Below, one piece after another: positions 34,044-42,509 of a stretch of DNA of 64,000 nucleotides. The stretch covers positions 1-64,000 of the forward strand of contig NZ_JALHPR010000027.1 of NCBI RefSeq assembly GCF_022842375.1, read 5' to 3'. A program made the translations under genes and the position numbers. Position 1 is the stretch's first letter; each line of letters starts with the position of its first letter. A model generated the notes under the pieces. The model saw nothing but the letters and a program-made list of their open reading frames with translations. It had not been told where the DNA came from and searched no databases. This DNA is from Elioraea sp. (GTDB taxonomy: Bacteria; Pseudomonadota; Alphaproteobacteria; Acetobacterales; Acetobacteraceae).

Positions 34044-34787
34044 ATGGAAATCACCCTCGTCCTTGCCGCGGCATTCGTGACCGCGCTCGCCACGGGGCTT
34101 GGCGCTGTGCCCTTCGCCTTCGCCGGGCCGGGTGGGATCAGCGCGCAGCGGATCGCCCTCGGCAATGCATCGGCCGCTGGGCTGATGCTCGCTGCGGCCG
34201 GCATGCTCGCGCTCGAAGGTGTCAGGCTCGGGCCGCTCGCGGCTTTGCTCGGCGGCACGGGCGGCGTGCTGTTCATCCGCCTCTCCGACGCGATCCTGTC
34301 GCGCTTCGAGCATCTCGACATCGGCGCGCTTTCCGGTGCGGATGCGAAACGTGCGCTGCTGATCGTCGGCATCATGACGCTGCATTCCGCCGCCGAGGGG
34401 ATCGGCGTCGGCGTCGCGTTCGGTGACGGCGCGCCGCTCGGCTGGTTCGTCACCATCGCGATGGCGATCCACAACATCCCCGAAGGGCTGGCCATCAGCC
34501 TCGTTCTCGTGCCGCGCGGCGTGTCGTGGCGGGCCGCGGCGGGGTGGAGCGTGTTCTCCTCCCTGCCGCAGCCGCTGCTGGCCGTGCCGGCCTATCTCTC
34601 GGTGCGCATGTTCGAGCCGGTCCTGCCCGCGGGGCTCGGCTTCGCCGCCGGCGCGATGGCCTGGATGGCGCTGGCCGACATGCTGCCGGAAGCGACCGCG
34701 GGCGCGCCGCTCTGGCGCGTGCTCGCGGTTCTCGCTGCCTCCGTCGCCGTGATGCTCGGGGTGTTCGCGCTGCTGCCTGGCGGCTGA
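34044..34787 (+). CDS. ZIP family metal transporter
   Basis: Membrane protein of 247 residues with about eight hydrophobic helices. The metal-pathway motifs are HSAAEGIGVGVAF (helix 4) and HNIPEGLAISLVL (helix 5), matching the ZIP signature. Members carry zinc or iron into the cytoplasm. The ATG at 34044 is preferred over a GTG one codon upstream. A short promoter region with an inverted repeat lies upstream. The gene is separated by only three bases from the convergent SDR gene. Confidence 0.92.
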   Translation: MEITLVLAAAFVTALATGLGAVPFAFAGPGGISAQRIALGNASAAGLMLAAAGMLALEGVRLGPLAALLGGTGGVLFIRLSDAILSRFEHLDIGALSGADAKRALLIVGIMTLHSAAEGIGVGVAFGDGAPLGWFVTIAMAIHNIPEGLAISLVLVPRGVSWRAAAGWSVFSSLPQPLLAVPAYLSVRMFEPVLPAGLGFAAGAMAWMALADMLPEATAGAPLWRVLAVLAASVAVMLGVFALLPGG

Positions 34788-34790
34788 CGC

Positions 34791-35447
34791 TCAGCCCGTG
34801 AACACCGTCTCGACTGTCCATTCTCCTTGCGGCTCCTGGTGCACTGCCCAGAAGCGTTCCGCGATCGTATCGGGATCGAAGGCGGTGCCGGGGGCGACCG
34901 TTCCCGCGATCGTCACGGTCGCGATATGGATGCCGTCCGGCCGAAGCTCCTCGGCAAGCGCATGCACAAGGCCGCGAAGCCCCGACTTCCCCGCCGTGAG
35001 CGAGGCGACGCCCGCGCCGTAGCGCGGGTTCAGCGCGAGCCCGCCGCCGGTGAATAGCATCGTTCCTTGACCTGCCGCGCGCATCGCGGGGTACACGCTG
35101 CGCGAAGCGGCGAAGGCCCCGGTGACGGAGGCGGAGAGGTCGCGGGCGAAGGCGGCCGGTTCCATGTCCATCGCCGGGCCCATGGTGACGCCGGCTGCGT
35201 TGTAGACCAGCACAGTTGCTGGGTCCTGCGCGGCGGTGATCGCAGCGATCGCCGCCGTCACGGCATCGGGGTCGGCGAGGTCTGCGCCGACGACCGTGAC
35301 GGGGACGCCGAGTGAAGCGGCCGCGTCATGCAGCGGCCCCTCGCGCCGGGCGATCAGGCCGAGGGAGAAGCCTTCGCGCGCGAAGCGCCGGGCGACGGCG
35401 AGCCCGACGCCGGGGCCTGCGCCCGCGATGATCGCAACGCCGCTCAT
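34791..35447 (-). CDS. Short-chain dehydrogenase/reductase family protein
   Basis: NAD(P)-dependent oxidoreductase-like protein of 218 residues. The cofactor motif is GAGPGVGLAVARRF and the NAG-equivalent is VYNAAGVT. The classical YxxxK catalytic motif is not evident: the region reads YGAGVASLTAGKSGLRGL, so Tyr and Lys are ten residues apart and the family Tyr is probably replaced. This suggests a divergent or catalytically altered SDR. Its start overlaps the stop of the MBL gene (ATGA). Confidence 0.85.
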   Translation of the reverse strand: MSGVAIIAGAGPGVGLAVARRFAREGFSLGLIARREGPLHDAAASLGVPVTVVGADLADPDAVTAAIAAITAAQDPATVLVYNAAGVTMGPAMDMEPAAFARDLSASVTGAFAASRSVYPAMRAAGQGTMLFTGGGLALNPRYGAGVASLTAGKSGLRGLVHALAEELRPDGIHIATVTIAGTVAPGTAFDPDTIAERFWAVHQEPQGEWTVETVFTG

Positions 35448-36361
35448 CGCGCAAGTTCCCGTGCCACCGCGTCTGCGTTCTGCGCAATCAGCGTCGGGAT
35501 GGGCACGACGACGGGCCAGCCTGGCCACGCAGCCTCTGCGTCGGCGACGACTCGCGCGCGTGCGGCCTCGGTCCACGCCCCCTCACGCAGCCTGTCGCGC
35601 ACCATGCCCCGGAAGGCGGAGAGATAGTCCGCCTGCTCGGCGGCCAGCTGCGCGAGCGCGGCTGGCGTGCCGTGGCCCGGCAGCGCGATCGTTCCGCGGC
35701 CGTAGCGCGCCCGCACGCGCTCGATCTGCGTCAGCCATTGCCCTGTCAGCCCGTCAAGCAGGTAGGGCGTGACGCGATTGCCGACGATGTCGGACGCCAC
35801 CAGGAGGTTCGCGTCCGCGGCGTAGAGCGCCGTCATGCTCTGCGCCTCGCCTGCGCCATGCTCGTCGATGCGCCAGCTGCGGCCGCCGAGCGTGATGCTC
35901 TCGCCGTCTGCGATGATGCGCGTGGGCGCGGGAAAGTCTGTCGGCGCCGCGGCGCCGAAGATGCGCTGCATGAGCGGCAGCATCACGGGCTTCGAGGCGT
36001 CGAGCGCACGCGCCGTCGCCGCCGAGGCGAGGATGGGTGCCCCTGGAAAGGCGCGCGAGACGGCCTGCAGGCCAGCGGAATGATCCGGATGCTCATGCGT
36101 CAGCACGATCGCCTCGACGCGGCGGCCGAGGCCGCGCACGGCCGTCACCAGGGCCTCGGCTTCCGGCACGGTGCGCTGGCAATCGACGATCGTGAGCGCA
36201 TCGCCGCCGATCAGCAGCCATGTGTTCACCGCCCCCTCGCCTGGCGTATGCAGCGGGCGCACCGATGGTGCCGGCCCTTGAGCACGTGCACTGAACGAGA
36301 AGGCCGAGACGGCAGCGGCAGCGAACGGGATTGCGGCGAGCGAGCGACGCGAGATCGTCAT
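35444..36361 (-). CDS. Secreted MBL-fold metallohydrolase
   Basis: Protein of 305 residues with a Tat-like leader (SRRSLAAIPFAAAAVSAFSFSARA). The metal motif THEHPDHSAG, the later DEHGAGEAQS and LPGHGTP and a SDIVGN segment give the metallo-beta-lactamase ligands. The substrate is unknown. The ATG at 36361 has an AAGGA ribosome site. The gene is divergent from a LysR regulator and translationally coupled to the SDR gene, suggesting a small LysR-controlled unit. Confidence 0.88.
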   Translation of the reverse strand: MTISRRSLAAIPFAAAAVSAFSFSARAQGPAPSVRPLHTPGEGAVNTWLLIGGDALTIVDCQRTVPEAEALVTAVRGLGRRVEAIVLTHEHPDHSAGLQAVSRAFPGAPILASAATARALDASKPVMLPLMQRIFGAAAPTDFPAPTRIIADGESITLGGRSWRIDEHGAGEAQSMTALYAADANLLVASDIVGNRVTPYLLDGLTGQWLTQIERVRARYGRGTIALPGHGTPAALAQLAAEQADYLSAFRGMVRDRLREGAWTEAARARVVADAEAAWPGWPVVVPIPTLIAQNADAVARELAR

Positions 36362-36431
36362 CGTGTGGTTGTCCTTGCATGGCACGGCCCTCTGCCGCCA
36401 CCATCACATTGCCCGCCGTCCGGCGAACACC

Positions 36432-36470
36432 AATCGATGCAATCGATGTAGAACATGCACACAGTCGATG
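36432..36470. promoter_or_regulatory. Candidate LysR operator region
   Basis: Two direct copies of AATCGATG (36432-36439 and 36441-36448) plus a third GTCGATG overlapping the LysR start lie in the divergent spacer. ATCGAT is itself palindromic, so the pair forms a near-symmetrical site typical of LysR autoregulation. Binding is inferred. Confidence 0.4.
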
Positions 36471-37382
36471 CCTGACACCCTGCCTGACCTCAACCTGCTC
36501 GCCGCGTTCGAGGCGGTCTACGTCGAGCGCAGCGTGACGGCGGCGGCGCGGCGCCAGGGCATCGGTCAGCCGGCGATGAGCGCCGCACTCGCCCGCCTGC
36601 GTCGGCTGTTCGACGATGAGCTCTTCGTCCGTGTCGGGGCCGCGATGCAGCCGACGCCGCGGGCAGAGGCGTTGGGCCCCCGCATCGCCGAGGCGCTGGG
36701 ATTGCTGCGCACCACGCTCGGCAGCGATGCCGCCTTCGATCCGCGCACGGCGACGCGCATCTTCACGATCGCCGCCTCCGACAGCGTCACCCTCGCCGTC
36801 GGCCCCGCGATTCTCGCGCTCGTCCGGCGCAAGGCGCCTGGCGTCGACCTCCGCATCGTCGGGCCGGACAAGCGCGAGGCGGCGACGCTGCTGGATCGTG
36901 GCGAGGCCGATCTCGTGATCGGCACATTCCAGCGCCCGGCGCCGCGCCTCGTCAGCACCACCCTTTATCGCGAGCGGTTCATCGGCATCGCGCGGCAGCG
37001 CCACCCGCTGCTTGCCGCGCCGATCACGCTCGATGCCTGGCTTGGTTTCCCGCATGCGCTGTTCACCCTCCAGCGCGACATGCGGGGCGAGATCGACGAG
37101 GTGCTGGCCAGACGCGGGCGTGAGCGGCGCGTCGCCCTCTCCGTCTCGCACCTTCTGACGCTGCCCGCTCTGCTCGCTGCGACGGACCTCGTCGCCGCCG
37201 TTCCCTCGCGGCTTGCACCGCTGCTCGCGGGGCAAGGCGTTGGGGAGTTTCCGCTGCCGATCGCGGTGGAGGAGTGGCGGGTGCTGATGCTGTCGTCGCC
37301 GGCAATGCGCCGCGACAAGGCGGGCTTATGGCTGCGCGATCTCGTTCGCCGCGCCGCTGCCCCGCCACGCCCGGGAAGGTGA
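36468..37382 (+). CDS. LysR family transcriptional regulator
   Basis: Protein of 304 residues. The N-terminal winged helix-turn-helix covers LNLLAAFEAVYVERSVTAAARRQGIGQPAMSAALARLRRLF (shown in parts: SVTAAARRQGIGQPAMSAAL), followed by the periplasmic-binding-like effector domain from about residue 95. The divergent neighbour is the MBL-SDR pair, a standard arrangement for a LysR regulator and its target. The effector is unknown. The ATG at 36468 starts a typical MPDLNLL leader. Confidence 0.92.
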   Translation: MPDTLPDLNLLAAFEAVYVERSVTAAARRQGIGQPAMSAALARLRRLFDDELFVRVGAAMQPTPRAEALGPRIAEALGLLRTTLGSDAAFDPRTATRIFTIAASDSVTLAVGPAILALVRRKAPGVDLRIVGPDKREAATLLDRGEADLVIGTFQRPAPRLVSTTLYRERFIGIARQRHPLLAAPITLDAWLGFPHALFTLQRDMRGEIDEVLARRGRERRVALSVSHLLTLPALLAATDLVAAVPSRLAPLLAGQGVGEFPLPIAVEEWRVLMLSSPAMRRDKAGLWLRDLVRRAAAPPRPGR

Positions 37383-37531
37383 CGGCCGCATCAGTGTGGC
37401 TGCCGCAGCGGGGGCGTGCGGGGCTGCTGCAATGGCGCAGCGCTGCGGTGCGACAGCAAGGCTCGAATGATGCGTCGGTTGCGGATCGTTTCGGGCCGGC
37501 AGCGCGGCCGCGCACCGTTCAGAAAGGGCGG

Positions 37532-38017
37532 TCAGCCGGGCGCGCGGCGTCCGCGGGGGCCCATCGGTCGGCCGTGGCCCTCGGACAGCAGGGCGGCGGC
37601 GAGGTCCTCGCCCGCGACGGTGACGGTGGCGACGACGCGACCGCCATACTTGTCCTGCCCGATCGCCGTGAGAACAAGCGGCGCACCGTCGACCAGGGTG
37701 GCGATGAAGGCGCGGGCGGCCTGGGCGCGCTCGCGCTCGCCCTCGTCGCGTGAGCGGAGTTCCGGCGCGTTCACGCCACGGAGCCTGACGCGTGTCACCA
37801 CCTCAAGGTCAAGCCAGACCCGGGCGCGGACCACCAGCGTGTCGCCATCGATCACCCGCACGAGGGTGGCGGGGACAGGGCCTGCGAGAAGCGCGCCGGG
37901 TGAGGCCTCCTCGGCGCGGAGGTGGCCCGGGGCGAGCCAGAGCAGCGCTGCGAACAGCCCGGAAAGGCCCAACCCGGCACGATTACGGAAGCGGAAGGAA
38001 CGAACGATGAACGACAT
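37532..38017 (-). CDS. Thermonuclease family protein (SNase-like)
   Basis: Secreted or membrane-tethered nuclease of 161 residues. The N-terminal leader (GLSGLFAALLWLAPGHLRAEEA) is followed by the staphylococcal nuclease core: VRVIDGDTLVV with the metal Asp, TRVRLRGVNAPELRSRDE with the catalytic Arg and Glu, and YGGRVVATV. The family cleaves DNA or RNA with calcium. The start has no clear ribosome site. It is flanked by 149 bases downstream and 192 bases upstream without genes. Confidence 0.88.
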   Translation of the reverse strand: MSFIVRSFRFRNRAGLGLSGLFAALLWLAPGHLRAEEASPGALLAGPVPATLVRVIDGDTLVVRARVWLDLEVVTRVRLRGVNAPELRSRDEGERERAQAARAFIATLVDGAPLVLTAIGQDKYGGRVVATVTVAGEDLAAALLSEGHGRPMGPRGRRAPG

Positions 38018-38209
38018 GCGAGGACGCTAGCGTGCAAATGCTTAACAAAGAATGACCTGACCCGAGTCGCACGAACGAATCGGGACCGTTCCTGCCAGGC
38101 ATCCCGACCACAAGATGCTGTGTGCGAATCGGACGGGCATCCACAAGCGTGTTCTCATTCCGCGACCACCCCAAGTTCGCAGCCAAAAAACTCTACGAAA
38201 TCAATAGGT

Positions 38210-38368
38210 TCAGAAGTCCGTGCAGCGGCCCTTCTGCTCCCAATCGCCGTAGCGGGTAGGCTCCGGCCCCTTGGGGCCGCCGACCTCCTTCGCTGGCGGC
38301 GGCCTCGGCGCGTCGGCCGCCGGGAGGGTTGGGGCTGGCTTCGGGGTGGCCTTCTCGTCGGTGCTCAT
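38210..38368 (-). CDS. DUF1674 protein, succinate dehydrogenase assembly factor 4-like
   Basis: Small protein of 52 residues. The C-terminal GGPKGPEPTRYGDWEQKGRC-TDF is the signature of the DUF1674/SdhAF4 family, which binds flavinylated SdhA during succinate dehydrogenase assembly in mitochondria and alphaproteobacteria. The N-terminal part is Pro/Ala-rich and disordered. The ATG at 38368 starts the natural MSTDEKA; longer frames run into the HtpX promoter. It is divergent from htpX and isolated from sdh genes. Confidence 0.9.
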   Translation of the reverse strand: MSTDEKATPKPAPTLPAADAPRPPPAKEVGGPKGPEPTRYGDWEQKGRCTDF

Positions 38369-38471
38369 GGGGCAGATGTGATGCGTGCCGGCTTTGTGCC
38401 AAGCGGTCGCAGGCCTGATATACCCGCAACGGGACACGACCATCGCGTCATCGGTTCGGGGGATCTGCCGC

Positions 38472-39392
38472 ATGTCGGGCTACGTCAAGACAGCCATCCT
38501 GCTTGCCGGCCTCACCGCGCTGTTCGGCGTCGCCGGCCTCGCGATCGGCGGTGAGCAGGGGATGATCATCGCGCTGGTCGTCGCCGGCGGCATGAACATC
38601 TTCGCCTACTGGAACAGCGACAAGATCGTGCTGCGGATGCACAACGCGCGGCAGATCGGGCCGCAGGACGCGCCAAGGCTGTTCGCGATGACGGAGGCGC
38701 TGTCGCAGCGCGCCGGCATCCCGATGCCCAAGCTCTACGTGATCGAGGAGGACCAGCCGAACGCCTTCGCCACCGGCCGCAATCCGCAGAACGCGGCGGT
38801 GGCGGTCAACACCGGCCTGCTGACGCGGCTGTCGGAGGAGGAGGTGGCCGGCGTGGTGGCGCATGAGCTCGCCCATATCCGCAACCGCGATACGCTGATC
38901 ATGACCGTGACGGCGACGATCGCGGGCGCGATCTCGATGCTCGCGCAGTTCGGCTTCTTCTTCCGCGGCGGATCGGGCGAGAACCGGCCGAACCCGATCG
39001 TGATGCTGGCGATGCTCATCATCGCGCCGATGGCCGCGATGATCGTGCAGATGGCAATCAGCCGCTCGCGCGAGTACGAGGCCGACAAGATCGGCGCGCA
39101 GATCGCCGGTGACCCGCGCGGCCTCGCCTCGGCGCTGCTGTCGCTGCAGAACTACGCCAAGCGGATCGAGAACCACCACGCCGAGGCCAACCCGGCGACT
39201 GCGCATCTCTGGATCGTGAACCCCCTCTCCGGCGCGCGGATGGACAACCTGTTCTCCACTCATCCGGCGACGGAGAACCGGGTCGCGGCGCTGGAGAAGC
39301 TCGCACTCGAGTGGGGAACGATGGCGCCTCCCGCCCCGCCGCCGGCCACCGCACGCCGCGTCGGCGGCTCGGTGCCCCGTTCGGGGGCCTAA
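38472..39392 (+). CDS. htpX: Membrane-bound zinc metalloprotease HtpX
   Basis: Inner-membrane M48 protease of 306 residues involved in turnover of damaged membrane proteins. Two N-terminal helices (about 8-25 and 31-47) precede the zinc motif HELAH (H131, H135) with AHIRNRD. Further helices and the third ligand motif [10 protein letters not shown] follow, then [15 protein letters not shown]. Length and motif order match alphaproteobacterial HtpX. The ATG has a GGGGGA ribosome site. Confidence 0.95.
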   Translation: MSGYVKTAILLAGLTALFGVAGLAIGGEQGMIIALVVAGGMNIFAYWNSDKIVLRMHNARQIGPQDAPRLFAMTEALSQRAGIPMPKLYVIEEDQPNAFATGRNPQNAAVAVNTGLLTRLSEEEVAGVVAHELAHIRNRDTLIMTVTATIAGAISMLAQFGFFFRGGSGENRPNPIVMLAMLIIAPMAAMIVQMAISRSREYEADKIGAQIAGDPRGLASALLSLQNYAKRIENHHAEANPATAHLWIVNPLSGARMDNLFSTHPATENRVAALEKLALEWGTMAPPAPPPATARRVGGSVPRSGA

Positions 39393-41101
39393 TCCCTCGC
39401 GTAGAGCACCAGCGTCAGCCTCTGCCCGCGGCTGTAGTTGAGGCCGCTGATGGTCGTGACCGCCCGCGGCGTGACGCCGAGCCGCGCCGCTTCCGCCATG
39501 AATGCCGCCTGGTAGCGTTCACGCACCAGCACGAGGCCGCGTGGCCGCTCGGCCAGATGCTGCGCCGCCGCCTGGCCGTTCGCAATCAGCCGCGTGTCGG
39601 TGCCGGCGAGGAACACGAGCGAGGGTTCGTGAAACCCTGCGGTCGCGAAGGGCCGCTCCGACGCTGGCGGGCGGTTGCCCTGCCAATGCGCCTCCAGCGC
39701 CGCTGCCACGCGCGGGGCGATCCAGAACGCCTCCGCCCGCGGCAGAACGCCTTGCAGCAGCGCACCCGTCACCACAGGTGAGAGGACCAGGCCGGCGGCG
39801 ACGAGGCGACGGAGGTCGCAGCTTCTGAGCGCCGTCCACCCCGCCCAGGCAAGCACGGCGGCGGCGGCGAGCACGATCGGGCTTCCCCAGGTGAAGCTGC
39901 GCGCAGCGATCGGCACGGCGATGGCGAGTGCCGCGAGCACCGCGAGTGCGACGAACCAGAGCACGGCCGAGGCGCGCGCAAGCCAGCGCGGCGGCTCGCG
40001 CCGGGCTGGGTCGAGCAGCCAGGCGGAGGCCAGCATCAGCACTGCTGGGAAGGTGACCGAGACGTAGTGCGGCAGCTTTGTCGGCAGCAACTCGAACACG
40101 ATCCAGGTCGGGATGATCCAGGCGAGCAGCACGCGTACCGCTGGCGCGGTGCGGGTGGCCCATGTGCCAGGGATCGCCCGCAGCACGACGATGCCCAAGG
40201 GGAATAGCGTGAGCGAGGCGAGCAGCAGGTGATAGCCGGGCGGCCCGCCATGGGCTTCGTCTGCCCCCGCCACCTTGCCGCCGAGGTCGCCGGTGATGGC
40301 GTCGGTGAAGAAGGCGCCGTCGGTCGCGATCCAGATCAGCACCGCCCAGGGCGTGACGATCAGGAGCGCGAGTGGCAGCCCCCAGGCGGCGCGCAGCGCC
40401 CCGGCCCAGCCGCGCGGCCGGCCGGCGCGGCGGTCGGCCACCCAGAGCGCGAGCGCCGCCAGCCCCGCGACCATCGGCGCAACCGGTCCCTTCAGCAGCC
40501 CGCCCACGCCAAGCGCGATCCAGAAGCCGGCGGCAGACGCTGGCGTGAACGTCGCCGGTGAGAGGTAGGCGCGGGCGAACAGCCCCATCATCACCGCGAT
40601 GACGCCTAGCAGTGCCGCATCGGTCTTGGCGATGTGCGTCTCGACCACCACGACGACGGCCAGCGGCAGGGCGAGAGCAGCCAGCAGCGCGGCACGCTGC
40701 CCGACGATGGCGGCTCCGAGCCAGAGCGTGCCTAGCGCAGCCGCGATGCCGCCGAGGAGGGACGGGAGGCGGTAGGGCCAGATCGTCGTCGGCGTGGCGA
40801 GGCCGAGGGAGGTCGCCGCCGTCACCGATGCCGCCTGCGCCCAGTGAATGCCGACGGGCTTCTTGTTCCGTGCCACGTCGCCGAAGCGGATTGCGACGAA
40901 ATCGCCCGTCTCGAGCATCTGCTTGCTCGCCTGGGCGAAGCGGCTCTCGTCACGGTCGGACGGGGGAAGCGAGAAGAACCCCGGAAGGAAGGCGGCGAGG
41001 CACACCAGCAGCACGAGCAGCGTCGGCCGTCGCGTGCCGAGGATGCGGTCAAGCAGGTCTGGGGCGAGCAGGTCGTGCTGGGCGGGGTGGGTGGCGGCCA
41101 T
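39389..41101 (-). CDS. Glycosyltransferase family 39 protein (ArnT-like)
   Basis: Polytopic membrane protein of 570 residues. The conserved N-terminal loop [20 protein letters not shown] carries the Asp-Glu typical of GT39/GT83 enzymes that transfer sugars from polyprenyl phosphates. About twelve hydrophobic helices follow, and the C-terminal periplasmic domain covers about residues 440-570. It may modify lipid A or another envelope glycolipid, as ArnT does. The end overlaps the convergent htpX stop by four bases. Confidence 0.9.
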   Translation of the reverse strand: MAATHPAQHDLLAPDLLDRILGTRRPTLLVLLVCLAAFLPGFFSLPPSDRDESRFAQASKQMLETGDFVAIRFGDVARNKKPVGIHWAQAASVTAATSLGLATPTTIWPYRLPSLLGGIAAALGTLWLGAAIVGQRAALLAALALPLAVVVVVETHIAKTDAALLGVIAVMMGLFARAYLSPATFTPASAAGFWIALGVGGLLKGPVAPMVAGLAALALWVADRRAGRPRGWAGALRAAWGLPLALLIVTPWAVLIWIATDGAFFTDAITGDLGGKVAGADEAHGGPPGYHLLLASLTLFPLGIVVLRAIPGTWATRTAPAVRVLLAWIIPTWIVFELLPTKLPHYVSVTFPAVLMLASAWLLDPARREPPRWLARASAVLWFVALAVLAALAIAVPIAARSFTWGSPIVLAAAAVLAWAGWTALRSCDLRRLVAAGLVLSPVVTGALLQGVLPRAEAFWIAPRVAAALEAHWQGNRPPASERPFATAGFHEPSLVFLAGTDTRLIANGQAAAQHLAERPRGLVLVRERYQAAFMAEAARLGVTPRAVTTISGLNYSRGQRLTLVLYARD

Positions 41102-41137
41102 GCGCGGGCCTTCTAGCCGCGATCGTCCCGCCGCGCC

Positions 41138-42460
41138 ATGAATGGCCGCATGAAGACCCCCGTGGACAAGAACTCACCCGGCGCCGGCGCGCGCCGCGAG
41201 GCCATCCTGCTGCTCGAGGCCGTTCTCGGCCGGCGGCGGACGCTCGACGAAGCCCTCGGCGCGATGGCCGCGATGCCGGGCCGCGACCGTGGCTTCGCGC
41301 ACCTGATCGCCGCCACCGTGCTGCGGCGCCTCGGCACCCTCGATGCCGTGCTGGAACCCTATCTCCGTCGCGCTCCGCCCGATGCCGTGCGCCACGCGCT
41401 CAGGGCAGGGGCGGCGCAGATCCTGTTCCTCGGAACACAGCCGCATGCGGCGGTGGGCGAGACGGTGGCCGCCGTGCGCACCCTGCCGAAGGGCGACAGT
41501 TTCGCGGGGCTTGCCAATGCCGTGTTGCGGCGGGTGGCGGAAGCCGGGCAGGCGGCGCTTGCCGGCCTCGATGGCCCTCGCCTCGATACGCCCGACTGGC
41601 TGTGGCAGTCCTGGCACGCAGCCTATGGTGCGGCCGGGGCGCGGGCGATCGCGGCCGCCCACGTGGCGGAGGCGCCGCTCGACGTAACCCTCAAGCCAGG
41701 CCTCGATGGCGCCGGCTGGTCCGCACGCCTTGGCGCCTCGCTGCTGCCGACCGGAACGCTGCGCCTGGCGGCCGATCACCCACCGGTGCCCGACCTTCCC
41801 GGCTTCGCCGAGGGCGCCTGGTGGGTGCAGGACGCTGCCGCCGCACTTCCCGCGCGCCTGCTGGCGGTGCGGCCGGGCGAGCGCGTCGCTGATCTCTGCG
41901 CAGCCCCCGGTGGCAAGACCGCGCAGCTTGCCGCCGCGGGGGCGGAGGTGACGGCCGTCGAGCGCGCGCCTGACCGCGCTGGGCGCATCGGCGAGAACCT
42001 CGCCCGACTCGGGCTCAGCGCCGAGATCGTCGTCGCCGATGCCGCCGCCTGGGAACCACCAGCCCCGTTCGACGCCGTGCTGCTCGACGCCCCCTGCACC
42101 GCGACGGGAACGATCCGCCGCCACCCCGACATCGCACGCGTCAAGCGCGTGCAGGATGTGGCCGCCCTCGCCCCGGCGCAGGATGCGCTGCTCGCCGCCG
42201 CCGCGCGCATGCTCCGGCCGGGGGGGCGGCTGATCTATGCCGTATGCAGCCTCGAGGCGGCGGAAGGCGAAGGCGCGGTCGCCCGCGCGCTGGCCTCTGG
42301 GGTGGCGCTCCGGCGCGAGCCCTTCACGGCGGCGGAGCTCGATGGCCTATCGCAGGCGCTGACGGCAGATGGGTCGCTGCGCACCACGCCTGCCTTCTGG
42401 CCCGAGCGCGGCGGGATGGACGGGTTTTTCGCCTGCCGGCTCGTTCGGACAACGATTTGA
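41138..42460 (+). CDS. rsmB: 16S rRNA (cytosine(967)-C(5))-methyltransferase RsmB
   Basis: RNA methyltransferase of 440 residues. A NusB-like helical N-terminus (about 20-150; RDRGFAHLIAATVLRRLG) is followed by the SAM-binding core with VADLCAAPGGKTAQL. The NOL1/NOP2 cysteines are C320 in DAPCTATG and the catalytic C370 in YAVCSLEAAEGE. The HPDIARVKR segment also fits. It methylates C967 of 16S rRNA. The start lacks a strong ribosome site; a second ATG at 41150 is possible. It is divergent from the GT39 gene. Confidence 0.94.
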   Translation: MNGRMKTPVDKNSPGAGARREAILLLEAVLGRRRTLDEALGAMAAMPGRDRGFAHLIAATVLRRLGTLDAVLEPYLRRAPPDAVRHALRAGAAQILFLGTQPHAAVGETVAAVRTLPKGDSFAGLANAVLRRVAEAGQAALAGLDGPRLDTPDWLWQSWHAAYGAAGARAIAAAHVAEAPLDVTLKPGLDGAGWSARLGASLLPTGTLRLAADHPPVPDLPGFAEGAWWVQDAAAALPARLLAVRPGERVADLCAAPGGKTAQLAAAGAEVTAVERAPDRAGRIGENLARLGLSAEIVVADAAAWEPPAPFDAVLLDAPCTATGTIRRHPDIARVKRVQDVAALAPAQDALLAAAARMLRPGGRLIYAVCSLEAAEGEGAVARALASGVALRREPFTAAELDGLSQALTADGSLRTTPAFWPERGGMDGFFACRLVRTTI

Positions 42461-42509
42461 CGCGATCGTCAGGTTGATCCCCAGGGCGCGTGCGCTAACT
42501 GTCCCCTTG

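Noticed and set aside
37983-38186. 67-residue minus-strand frame between the nuclease gene and the DUF1674 gene
   Set aside because: It overlaps the nuclease start region, lacks a ribosome site and has no recognisable pattern; the gap is more likely promoter sequence.
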